Shown: in pieces, positions 1 to 5,757 of the stretch | Numbering within the stretch: position 1 is the stretch's first letter | Layout: every line of letters starts with the position of its first letter | Source: JBBRLG01 sp038231495 | Lineage (GTDB): Bacteria; Planctomycetota; Planctomycetia; Gemmatales; Gemmataceae | Direction of reading: 5' to 3' | DNA length: 6,792 nucleotides | NCBI GenBank assembly: GCA_038231495.1 | Contig: JBBRLG010000415.1 | Span: 1-6,792, forward strand | Position numbers and translations under genes: made by a program | Notes under the pieces: generated by a model | What the model was told of the DNA's origin: nothing | Databases searched by the model: none | What the model saw: the letters and a program-made list of their open reading frames with translations, nothing else

Positions 1-30
1 CAGGCGGGCATCCGGTAGGGTGATCGCCAT
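1..30 (-). CDS. Start of a probable IS630-type transposase, cut by the window edge
   Basis: Only the first ten codons are present (MAITLPDARL), read leftward out of the window. A purine-rich ribosome binding site, GAGAGGG at 44-38, lies 7 bases before the ATG at 30, which supports a genuine start. The opening MAITLPDAR resembles, from memory, the N-terminus of IS630-family transposases of planctomycetes, in which a helix-turn-helix region follows. Ten residues cannot prove this. The context fits: the gene lies about 90 bases beyond a DUF4276-like gene that stops far too early, as expected if an insertion element landed there. It could instead be an unrelated gene. Confidence 0.45.
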   Translation of the reverse strand, partial: MAITLPDARL

Positions 31-121
31 GACAGGACCCTCTCGCCGCCACGGGGGCGAATACCACGACGGCGCTAGCCGGGGCGAACGGGAACGGATT
101 CACCAGAATCAAGTGAGCAGA
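31..121 (-). other. Leader between the truncated gene and the probable transposase; possible insertion-element end
   Basis: This 91-base stretch has no ORF of note. If the ORF leaving the window is a transposase, the stretch should be the element's left end plus its leader, with the terminal inverted repeat close to 120-124. Several TA dinucleotides, the IS630 target, occur around 123-138, so the exact junction cannot be fixed from one side. The GC content rises sharply here relative to 122-1455, as expected at a junction between foreign segments. The stretch contains a near-duplication: GGGGGCGAATAC at 53-64 resembles GGGGCGAACGGG at 81-92. Confidence 0.3.
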
Positions 122-262
122 TTACATGCCGAGGTAATACCCGTTGAATGAAGCAACCTGAATACCTACTGGCTGTTTTAGCCGAGGATCGAGCCAACGC
201 TTGATGAAGGCAGCCGCCGAGTCCTTTTCGGTCTGACCTTCCACTAGAAGCACGAACTTCAT
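122..262 (-). pseudogene. Truncated DUF4276 (TOPRIM-like) gene, N-terminal 46 residues
   Basis: The ATG at 262 overlaps the stop of the upstream ATPase in an ATGA arrangement, so the two were translated as a coupled pair. The product begins MKFVLLVEGQTEKD and continues through KRWLDPRL and PVGIQV to FNGY, then ends at TAA (122-124) after 46 residues. The hydrophobic strand followed by VEGQTE is the hallmark N-terminus of DUF4276 proteins, which are regarded as TOPRIM-like and are commonly encoded next to AAA ATPases of the COG4637 type. Such proteins are normally around 180-220 residues, so the acidic residues of the second TOPRIM motif and the C-terminal part are missing. I infer truncation by insertion of the element whose transposase seems to start at 30. 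A simple nonsense or frameshift mutation is the alternative, but nothing in 1-121 resumes the family sequence. Confidence 0.6.
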
Positions 263-1455
263 TGCATGGCCTCCAGCTCTTTTGATCGAAACAGTTCTCC
301 CAGCGTGTACTGCTTCAGCCAGTAAGCAAGCTCGTCACCAGAAACTACCCGCAGTTTCGTCTCGCCGTCGTGCCGTTCGACAACTGTCGTGGTTGGCGGC
401 TCCTTACCAAAAGAGTCGAGCAATTCCGGTGAATGCGTCGTTAGAATGACCTGGGAGCGATTGGAGGCGTCGCGAGCGTATTCCGCCACGATTGGCAACA
501 TGGAGGGATGCAAGCCCATCTCTGGCTCGTCGATGGCAATCAATGGCGGCGGTGATGGATTCGCCAGCACCGCCAATAGAAACAGGAATCGCAAGGTGCC
601 GTCAGAGAGATCGGCGGCCGACTGCTCGCGCTGGAGGCTTTTCCAGCGGATCCGGAGCTGGATGCGTTGATCGGCGGCCGGGGGGAAAACAAGTTCCTCG
701 AAATCATCGCCGAAGGCTGCTTTCATCGCAGAGTTAAGTTCATTCTTGAACTCGCGACTTCCGGTGTACAGACTGTGCAAAACCGACACCAGGTTTTGCC
801 CGTCGGAACTAACCTGATTCTCGGCCCGCGTTACTTGTGGCGAACGGATTGGGGCTTCGCGGTGAGTCTGGAAGCCCTGATAAATCTTCCAGCTGGAAAG
901 CTCCTTCTGATAAGTCGTTAAATGGCGGTTTTGGATAAATGGCCCGCTGAGGAGTGATAGCAAAGTCTCATCGTCAGGGATGGACGCCTCGGGTGCGACA
1001 AGAGAGTGTTCGCTCTCGTCGAACAGCACTCCGCGACTAGCAATTCTTTCCATTAACTTAAACGGCTGTTGAGAGGAGCCTTGATCGACGCGGTAGTAAT
1101 TCCCAAGCAGTTCAAATTCGATTCGGTAGGCACTAGTTCGTCCTAATCGAGACAGCGCCAGTTGGTAAGTCAGGGCATCGCGAACGCTGTCACGGTTGGG
1201 TTCCGCGGGAGTTGTCTTGACACTTAGCTTGACTTGATCGACTTGCCCGTCCCATAGCAAGGGCTCCATTCCTCCCTCTTGCTGAACGAGTTTGCCCAAT
1301 CCTCCGCGCGACGCAACGCTTAACATTTCCAGGACGCGCAGTACATTAGACTTTCCGCTGGCATTGGGACCAATCAACACGTTCAAATCACCTGGAATCC
1401 ACGTTTGCGATCGGAGCGATCGGAATCCTTCAACGTCAAGCTTCATGATCTTCAT
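259..1455 (-). CDS. AAA family ATPase (SMC/RecF/OLD-like, COG4637 type), probable defence ATPase
   Basis: The 398-residue protein shows a complete ABC/SMC-like ATPase core. The Walker A GPNASGKS is at residues 29-36, the ABC-type signature LSDGT at 283-287, the Walker B LIAIDEPE at 305-312 with the D-loop MGLHP after it, and the switch histidine in TTHSPELLD at 339-347. The N-terminal KLDVEGFRSL strand is typical of OLD/RecF-like ATPases. The region between the motifs (about 60-270) is a divergent insertion without motifs I recognise. No TOPRIM or nuclease domain is fused, so the partner would supply it. The start at 1455 is preferred over the ATG at 1446 because GGAG (1468-1465) sits 9 bases upstream. 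The next gene, a DUF4276 protein, overlaps by ATGA and is truncated. ATPase + TOPRIM-like pairs of this kind occur in anti-phage systems (OLD, Gabija, AbiL/RloAB style); that role is inferred here. The region is more AT-rich than the genes to its right. Confidence 0.85.
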   Translation of the reverse strand: MKIMKLDVEGFRSLRSQTWIPGDLNVLIGPNASGKSNVLRVLEMLSVASRGGLGKLVQQEGGMEPLLWDGQVDQVKLSVKTTPAEPNRDSVRDALTYQLALSRLGRTSAYRIEFELLGNYYRVDQGSSQQPFKLMERIASRGVLFDESEHSLVAPEASIPDDETLLSLLSGPFIQNRHLTTYQKELSSWKIYQGFQTHREAPIRSPQVTRAENQVSSDGQNLVSVLHSLYTGSREFKNELNSAMKAAFGDDFEELVFPPAADQRIQLRIRWKSLQREQSAADLSDGTLRFLFLLAVLANPSPPPLIAIDEPEMGLHPSMLPIVAEYARDASNRSQVILTTHSPELLDSFGKEPPTTTVVERHDGETKLRVVSGDELAYWLKQYTLGELFRSKELEAMQ

Positions 1456-1464
1456 TGTTTCTGT

Positions 1465-1468
1465 CTCC
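1465..1468 (-). promoter_or_regulatory. Ribosome binding site of the AAA ATPase
   Basis: Read on the minus strand, GGAG lies 9 bases before the ATG at 1455 but 18 before the in-frame ATG at 1446. It therefore decides the start in favour of 1455. Confidence 0.6.
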
Positions 1469-1535
1469 GCTGGCTTCTTTTCGTAGCAATAGGGACGCCC
1501 AATTCAGTTTTTTCCCTCTGGTAAGGAAAAAGGAG

Positions 1536-1563
1536 AGAATGAAAAAGGGAGAATGAAAAAGGG
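1536..1563. repeat. 14-base tandem repeat, two perfect copies
   Basis: The unit AGAATGAAAAAGGG occurs at 1536-1549 and again at 1550-1563, with a degenerate relative (AAGGAAAAAGGAG) just before, at 1524-1536. On the minus strand this gives a pyrimidine tract with three runs of T, about 75-175 bases before the ATPase start and downstream of its probable promoter. Confidence 0.75.
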
Positions 1564-1600
1564 ACGCAGACCGTTTCTGGTCGCCCGATTCCGTCGCCGA

Positions 1601-1649
1601 ACCGGTGATTAGACAGGCCGGCCCAGGACTGTCTAGGACAGGCACCGGT
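1601..1649. repeat. Nested inverted repeat (possible RNA hairpin in the ATPase leader)
   Basis: Outer arms are ACCGGTG (1601-1607) and CACCGGT (1643-1649). Inner arms are AGACAG (1611-1616) and CTGTCT (1629-1634) around a 12-base loop. The two stems are separated by 3 bases on one side and 8 on the other, so the structure is imperfect. No T run follows directly on either strand, which argues against a simple intrinsic terminator. It lies 40-90 bases downstream of the predicted minus-strand transcription start. Confidence 0.5.
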
Positions 1650-1694
1650 CAGCATCTCACCGGCGTCAGTAACCATATTACGGAACAATTCGCA

Positions 1695-1724
1695 ATTCTA
1701 CGCCCTTCGGCCAAACGCGGTCAA
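1695..1724 (-). promoter_or_regulatory. Sigma70-like promoter reading toward the AAA ATPase
   Basis: On the minus strand, TTGACC (1724-1719) is followed after 18 bases by TAGAAT (1700-1695), five of six consensus positions in each box. Transcription would start near 1688 and read through the inverted repeat and the T-rich tract before reaching the ATPase ATG at 1455, giving a leader of about 230 bases. The match is among the best in the window, but planctomycete promoters are poorly characterised and no activity is shown. Confidence 0.5.
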
Positions 1725-1792
1725 GAATAAAAGACACCCCACGTCGATTTTCCCCGTAACCCCCGGTCTTGATCCGCGTCGCCGCATCTTTT

Positions 1793-4291
1793 TCATCGAT
1801 AAGCCGCAACCCGCTCCACGTTTCCATTCGCCCCGTTGCGCACCCAGTACGGCACCCACGCCAGACCGAAGTGCGTCAGGCGCACGTCCGCCTTGCGCGG
1901 CTTCAACTGGATCGCCGTCGCCTCTTCGCCGACGCGACGCCATTTCTCTTCGATCTCGGCACACTTCGCCAGGTAGTCACCCGTGAGCTTGCGCAACTTC
2001 TCCTCTTGCCGGGCTTCCTTCGGGTCCGAACCTCCCTTGCTGGAAACGAACGAACCGACCCAGTCGAGCAGCGAACCGCCGGACTTGCCGTGCATGCCGG
2101 CCACGTTCGGCACCGTGGCATCCAGCGCCTCAAACTTCGGGGTGAACTTCACCTTCTCCATTTCCGAGGCCTGCTTCGCTTCCTGGGAGGCACTGGCCCG
2201 GCAGCGCGTCTGGAAGGCGTCGGCCGTTTCGCCGGGTTCGCTTACCAGCTTCAACGTGCGGTTCTCAAACAGCGACAGTTTGCGTGTGCTGTAAAGGTGG
2301 TCGGCGAAGGCTTTCTCCAACGCTCGCAGCTTGCGGCCGGTGTCGAGCGAGTCGGGGATGTTCGCCCAACGCGCGCCGGGTAGTGCGTTGTCGGCCAGTT
2401 GCACACCGACCGTCTCGGCGGATTCCCAGGCCAAGGGAACGCCCGTCGCGCCGGGGCGCGCCAGCAAGTGGATCGCGTCGCGGTATTCCTGGCCCTTACG
2501 CTTGTCCACGAGGAAGACAACCTCCGCGAAGCCCAGGACGTACGGCTGGTACTCGATCTCGGTCCCCGGCACGACCGCCTTCGCGGGCAGCGGCGGCAGG
2601 TAGAATTGCGTCACCTCCGCCGGCAACACCGGTGCCATGTGGCTGACACTTTCTCCCAGCGTCGGCGGTGGGACGACCTCGGCGACGCGCTGGGCCGTCG
2701 GCGCGGCGGCGCGCGGCGGAGTGGCGCTGGTTGCCGGGTCTTCGGGACGGGCGGGGGCGTTGGCCTTCGGGTTGCGGCCGCACTTCGGGTTCGGGCACTT
2801 CTCCGGCATGGTCGCGCCGAGTTCGGTCTGGCACCAGGGGCAAATCAGGATCGCCTGCACCGCGACCGGCGTTTGCTCCTTGAACGGCTCCATCAGTTCG
2901 GACACCTGGTCGCGCGTCAGCGGGCCGCGCAGGAACGACAACGCCCACCGGCTCTGAAACAGCACCGGGGCCGGTTTGTGGACGTTGTGCAGGACGAACA
3001 GGCGGTTGCCGAGCGACGAGATCACGCGGTCCAGGTAGGCACGATTGTTCAGGGTGCCGTGCTCCGCCGCCACGCTTTCGAGACCTTCCAGCAGCCGGGC
3101 CTTGTCGCGGTCCGTCTGCAATTTGCCGATGAACCACGTCCCCGCGTTCGACAGCGCTTTGTAATCGAGATCGACCGGATTCTGTGTCGCCAGCAGGACG
3201 CCGACGCCGAACGCGCGGGCCTGTTTGAGCAGCGTTAGCAACGGTCCCTTGCTCGGTGGGTTGGCCGGGTGCGGCGGCAGGTAGCCGAATACTTCGTCGA
3301 AATACAGCAGGGCACGCAGGTTGCTCGTGCCGGACTGTTTGCGCGTCCAGCTGAGCATCTCTTCGAGCAGCAGCGTCGTGAAGAACATGCGCTGCGTGTC
3401 GTCGAGGTGGGCGATGTAGAAGATGAGTTGTTGCGGCTTGCCGTTGCGATAAAGCATCGCCGACAGGTCGAGCGGTTCGCCGGTCGTCCACGTCGAAAAG
3501 CTCGGCGCGGCCAGGACGTTGTTCAGCGTCGAGGCGAACTTGAGGCGCTCCTTGGCGGGGAAAAACGTTTCCAGGTTATACGCGCCGACGGTGCGGATCG
3601 GCGGGTTCTGAATCTGCATAATCAGGCCGGCGAGGTCGAGGTCTTTGCCTGCCGTCCAGCTGTTTAGTAAGAGTTGCGCGATCAAGATGTGTTCGCGCGA
3701 CTGCACCGGGTCGCTGGCGATGCCAGTCAGGCCGAGCAGCGCCGTGGCGGTGGCGTCGATCTTCTGCGTCAACGCCTCGCGCGGCACCTTGCCCTTCGGC
3801 GCGGCGAACGAGCCGAGGATCGACAGCGGCAAACCCGTCTCGCTGCCGGGCGTGTAGATGCGCCAGTCCGCCGCGGCCTTGAGCTTCGCGATGCGGTCCG
3901 GCGACTGGCCCGAATCTTCCAACCCCTTGCGCCAGCGCTCCGATAGCTCCTGGGCGTATGCCTCCTTGGAGATGCCCTTTTGCTGGGCGTCCTCCTCGTT
4001 GAGCCAGTGCTCGAAGTCCTTGGGGTTGAGGTCGGGGAAGTGTAGAAGTAGATTTGTAAGATCGCCCTTGGGGTCGATGCAGACGGAGGGAATGCCGTCG
4101 ATGGCGGCTTCTTCGAGGAGGGTAATGCACAGGCCGGTCTTGCCGGAGCCGGTCATGCCGACGACGACGCCGTGCGTGGTCAGGTCGCGGGCGTCGTACA
4201 GGACGTACTTGTCCGGCTCGATTTCGTGCTTGGCGAGGTCGTACTCGCGCCCCAGGTAAAAGCTGGCAGGTTGTTCGATGTCGAAGGCCAC
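1793..4291 (-). CDS. HerA/FtsK-like (DUF87-type) ATP-binding protein with zinc ribbon
   Basis: With the GTG start at 4291 the protein has 832 residues. The N-terminal half is a RecA-fold motor of the HerA type: Walker A GMTGSGKT at 45-52, DPKGD at 73-77, Walker B LLYFDE at 328-333, and the sensor ATQNP at 368-372. HerA-like motors form hexamers that pump or unwind DNA, usually with the nuclease NurA. A four-cysteine zinc ribbon follows (C484, C487, C499, C504; CX2C-X11-CX4C), then a Pro/Ala-rich linker (about 506-550). The C-terminal region of about 280 residues I do not recognise; it includes a charged, probably helical stretch near 755-795 and ends with WVPYWV. An ATG at 4444 would add 51 residues, but GGAG lies 9 bases before GTG 4291 and a promoter sits inside the longer reading. 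No nuclease partner is visible. Base use matches the housekeeping genes to the right rather than the ATPase to the left. The exact DNA-processing role is unknown. Confidence 0.8.
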   Translation of the reverse strand: MAFDIEQPASFYLGREYDLAKHEIEPDKYVLYDARDLTTHGVVVGMTGSGKTGLCITLLEEAAIDGIPSVCIDPKGDLTNLLLHFPDLNPKDFEHWLNEEDAQQKGISKEAYAQELSERWRKGLEDSGQSPDRIAKLKAAADWRIYTPGSETGLPLSILGSFAAPKGKVPREALTQKIDATATALLGLTGIASDPVQSREHILIAQLLLNSWTAGKDLDLAGLIMQIQNPPIRTVGAYNLETFFPAKERLKFASTLNNVLAAPSFSTWTTGEPLDLSAMLYRNGKPQQLIFYIAHLDDTQRMFFTTLLLEEMLSWTRKQSGTSNLRALLYFDEVFGYLPPHPANPPSKGPLLTLLKQARAFGVGVLLATQNPVDLDYKALSNAGTWFIGKLQTDRDKARLLEGLESVAAEHGTLNNRAYLDRVISSLGNRLFVLHNVHKPAPVLFQSRWALSFLRGPLTRDQVSELMEPFKEQTPVAVQAILICPWCQTELGATMPEKCPNPKCGRNPKANAPARPEDPATSATPPRAAAPTAQRVAEVVPPPTLGESVSHMAPVLPAEVTQFYLPPLPAKAVVPGTEIEYQPYVLGFAEVVFLVDKRKGQEYRDAIHLLARPGATGVPLAWESAETVGVQLADNALPGARWANIPDSLDTGRKLRALEKAFADHLYSTRKLSLFENRTLKLVSEPGETADAFQTRCRASASQEAKQASEMEKVKFTPKFEALDATVPNVAGMHGKSGGSLLDWVGSFVSSKGGSDPKEARQEEKLRKLTGDYLAKCAEIEEKWRRVGEEATAIQLKPRKADVRLTHFGLAWVPYWVRNGANGNVERVAAYR

Positions 4292-4300
4292 GGTCGGTTG

Positions 4301-4304
4301 CTCC
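4301..4304 (-). promoter_or_regulatory. Ribosome binding site fixing the GTG start of the HerA-like gene
   Basis: Read leftward, GGAG (4304-4301) is followed by 9 bases and then GTG at 4291. The in-frame ATG at 4444 has no comparable site, and its use would put the start only 20 bases from the divergent superoxide dismutase ATG. Confidence 0.55.
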
Positions 4305-4328
4305 GGGGTGGATGGTTGGGCGTGGGGT

Positions 4329-4357
4329 ATTATGACGCTTGCGGCTGAGCGCGACAA
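4329..4357 (-). promoter_or_regulatory. Promoter of the HerA-like gene
   Basis: On the minus strand, TTGTCG (4357-4352) is followed after 17 bases by CATAAT (4334-4329). Transcription would begin near 4322, leaving a leader of about 30 bases with the GGAG site before GTG 4291. The -35 box lies inside the loop of the inverted repeat at 4337-4374, so a protein binding that repeat could control this promoter. Confidence 0.5.
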
Positions 4358-4374
4358 TCGGCAAAGCCGCAAGC
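4337..4374. repeat. 10-bp perfect inverted repeat between divergent genes
   Basis: GCTTGCGGCT (4337-4346) and AGCCGCAAGC (4365-4374) are exact reverse complements separated by 18 bases. Because the flanking genes diverge, it cannot be a terminator for either. It may be an operator overlapping the leftward promoter, or a dispersed GC-rich palindrome. A second short palindrome, GCCGCAAGCGGC (4366-4377), overlaps the right arm. Confidence 0.7.
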
Positions 4375-4384
4375 GGCACGGATG

Positions 4385-4412
4385 TTGCCGGGATTGGGGC
4401 ACGGGATAAATT
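4385..4412 (+). promoter_or_regulatory. Candidate promoter of the superoxide dismutase gene
   Basis: TTGCCG (4385-4390) is followed after 16 bases by TAAATT (4407-4412), in the most AT-rich stretch of the gap. The start point would be near 4419, about 45 bases before the ATG. The boxes are only moderately close to consensus. Confidence 0.35.
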
Positions 4413-4450
4413 AAACCGTAGAACTGATCTGGGAGAGACTTCATTCACTT

Positions 4451-4457
4451 GAGGAGG
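4451..4457 (+). promoter_or_regulatory. Strong ribosome binding site of the superoxide dismutase gene
   Basis: GAGGAGG lies 6 bases before the ATG at 4464. It is the best Shine-Dalgarno match in the window and rules out the in-frame TTG at 4449 as the start. Confidence 0.7.
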
Positions 4458-4463
4458 AGCATC

Positions 4464-5075
<612 letters not shown>

Positions 5076-5095
5076 TAAGTCGTTGCAAAACCCAA

Positions 5096-5168
5096 GGCGA
5101 GCCGGGAGCGTAAGCGACCGGAGTCTGTCTCAGCGATAGACTCCGGTCGCTTACGCTCCCGGCGCGCC
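5096..5168. repeat. Perfect 26-bp palindrome, arms extendable to 31 bp with one mismatch
   Basis: The left arm (5101-5126, starting GCCGGGAGCGTAAG) is the exact reverse complement of the right arm (5138-5163, ending TTACGCTCCCGGC), with an 11-base loop. Beyond one A/G mismatch, four more pairs (5096-5099 with 5165-5168) extend it. It starts 20 bases after the superoxide dismutase stop. No T run follows, so it is not a textbook intrinsic terminator, although such a stem would form readily in RNA. Its core, GGTCGCTTACGC, matches a type of dispersed repeat I associate with Gemmata-like genomes. Confidence 0.9.
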
Positions 5169-5174
5169 AAAATC

Positions 5175-5220
5175 CGACCGGAGTCTAGCGCTGCAACGCA
5201 CTCCGGTCGCTTACGCTCCC
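5175..5220. repeat. Second, degenerate copy of the palindromic repeat
   Basis: CGACCGGAGT (5175-5184) pairs with ACTCCGGTCG (5200-5209) around a 15-base loop. The right arm continues so that 21 bases at 5200-5220 are identical to 5140-5160, exactly 60 bases earlier. The left arm lacks the GGGAGCGTAAG half. The unit therefore occurs as three full copies (one inverted, at 5104-5124) and one half copy within 120 bases. Confidence 0.85.
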
Positions 5221-5362
5221 CGCTCGCCAAGAGTCTGGACGCACGCCGTACTTCCCTGGTCCCACCTCAGCCGCCCCATTTCTTCAAGTCCTCGGCCGCG
5301 CCCGGACGATAAAGTTATTGCGCCCAAAATCCGTACCCTACCTGCCACCGGGAGTGCCGCCT

Positions 5363-5749
5363 GTGCAAGACATCAACCTGGGGGAACTCTTCGACGTCTG
5401 GACCCACGAGGTGTACCTCTGGACGGGCTTCGGCACCATCGTCGGCCTCGTCGCCCGCACCCTGATGCCCGGCAAGGATCGGGCGGGCGTCATCACGACC
5501 GTGCTGGTGGGCGTCGGCGGCGCGGTGATCGGCTCGGCCCTGCTCGCCTACTTCTGGGAGGGTTACCGCGTCACGCCCTTGAGTCTCGTCGGTTTCGGCG
5601 TGGCGGTCGCCGGCGCGTTTATTCTCATGCTCTTCCATCGCCTGATCGGCGGCTACGCCTTCCCAGGCAAAGCCGCCACTCCTGCCGCCCACACCCCGCA
5701 CGCCGCGCACTCGGTGCGGGTGATTGAAGAGGACTCGGTCGTGGAATGA
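5363..5749 (+). CDS. Small membrane protein, GlsB/YeaQ/YmgE (transglycosylase-associated) family-like
   Basis: The product has 128 residues from a GTG start. Three hydrophobic segments (about 17-35, 43-65 and 72-93) are joined by short loops. The first two, linked by MPGKDRAG and rich in glycine (TIVGLVARTLMPGKD, then VLVGVGGAVIG), match the pattern of the GlsB/YeaQ/YmgE family, small inner-membrane proteins of unclear function often linked to stress. Typical members have about 80-90 residues; this one has an N-terminal extension of about 16 residues and a hydrophilic, His/Ala-rich tail after residue 100 (AAHTPHAAHS) ending in acidic residues. GTG 5363 is preferred because GGGAG (5350-5354) lies 8 bases upstream; the longer reading from TTG 5318 has no such site. 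It converges on holA with 8 bases between stops, and is separated from the superoxide dismutase gene by the repeat cluster. Confidence 0.7.
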   Translation: MQDINLGELFDVWTHEVYLWTGFGTIVGLVARTLMPGKDRAGVITTVLVGVGGAVIGSALLAYFWEGYRVTPLSLVGFGVAVAGAFILMLFHRLIGGYAFPGKAATPAAHTPHAAHSVRVIEEDSVVE

Positions 5750-5757
5750 AGTCGGAG

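Larger units (their letters stand above)
1456..1792. other. 337-base intergenic region with a promoter and repeats, no credible gene
   Basis: The gap separates two minus-strand genes. It contains a sigma70-like minus-strand promoter at 1695-1724, a nested inverted repeat at 1601-1649 and a 14-base tandem repeat at 1536-1563, plus a weak 7-bp hairpin (TTTTTCC at 1509-1515, GGAAAAA at 1525-1531). Open frames here are short, rich in Ser, Arg and Phe from the low-complexity tract, and overlap the ATPase start without a ribosome binding site, so I call none. The stretch is either a long leader for the ATPase or the scar of a small dispersed element. Confidence 0.5.

Noticed and set aside
1436..1688. 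Two overlapping minus-strand open frames of 69 and 78 codons before the AAA ATPase
   Set aside because: Both run through the tandem repeat and inverted repeat, lack a ribosome binding site, overlap the ATPase start and look like no family I know.
2496..3491. Long open frames in other frames and on the plus strand across the HerA-like gene (for example 331 codons at 2496-3491 minus, 279 codons at 2399-3238 plus)
   Set aside because: They are Arg/Pro/Ala-rich shadows of a high-GC gene with clear motifs in the chosen frame.
4292..4444. 51-residue N-terminal extension of the HerA-like protein from the ATG at 4444
   Set aside because: The stretch contains the gene's probable promoter and an inverted repeat, has no ribosome binding site at 4444, and its composition (many Arg, Pro, Ser) is unlike the rest of the protein.
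5096..5168. Palindrome as an intrinsic terminator of the superoxide dismutase gene
   Set aside because: The stem is strong and well placed, but no T run follows on either strand. I list it as a repeat and leave a terminator role open.
5096..5220. The repeat cluster as a CRISPR array
   Set aside because: There are only two spaced units, strongly palindromic over their full length and with unequal loops; no regular repeat-spacer pattern and no cas genes.
5318..5362. TTG start adding 15 residues to the small membrane protein
   Set aside because: GGGAG at 5350-5354 is correctly spaced for GTG 5363; no such site precedes TTG 5318.
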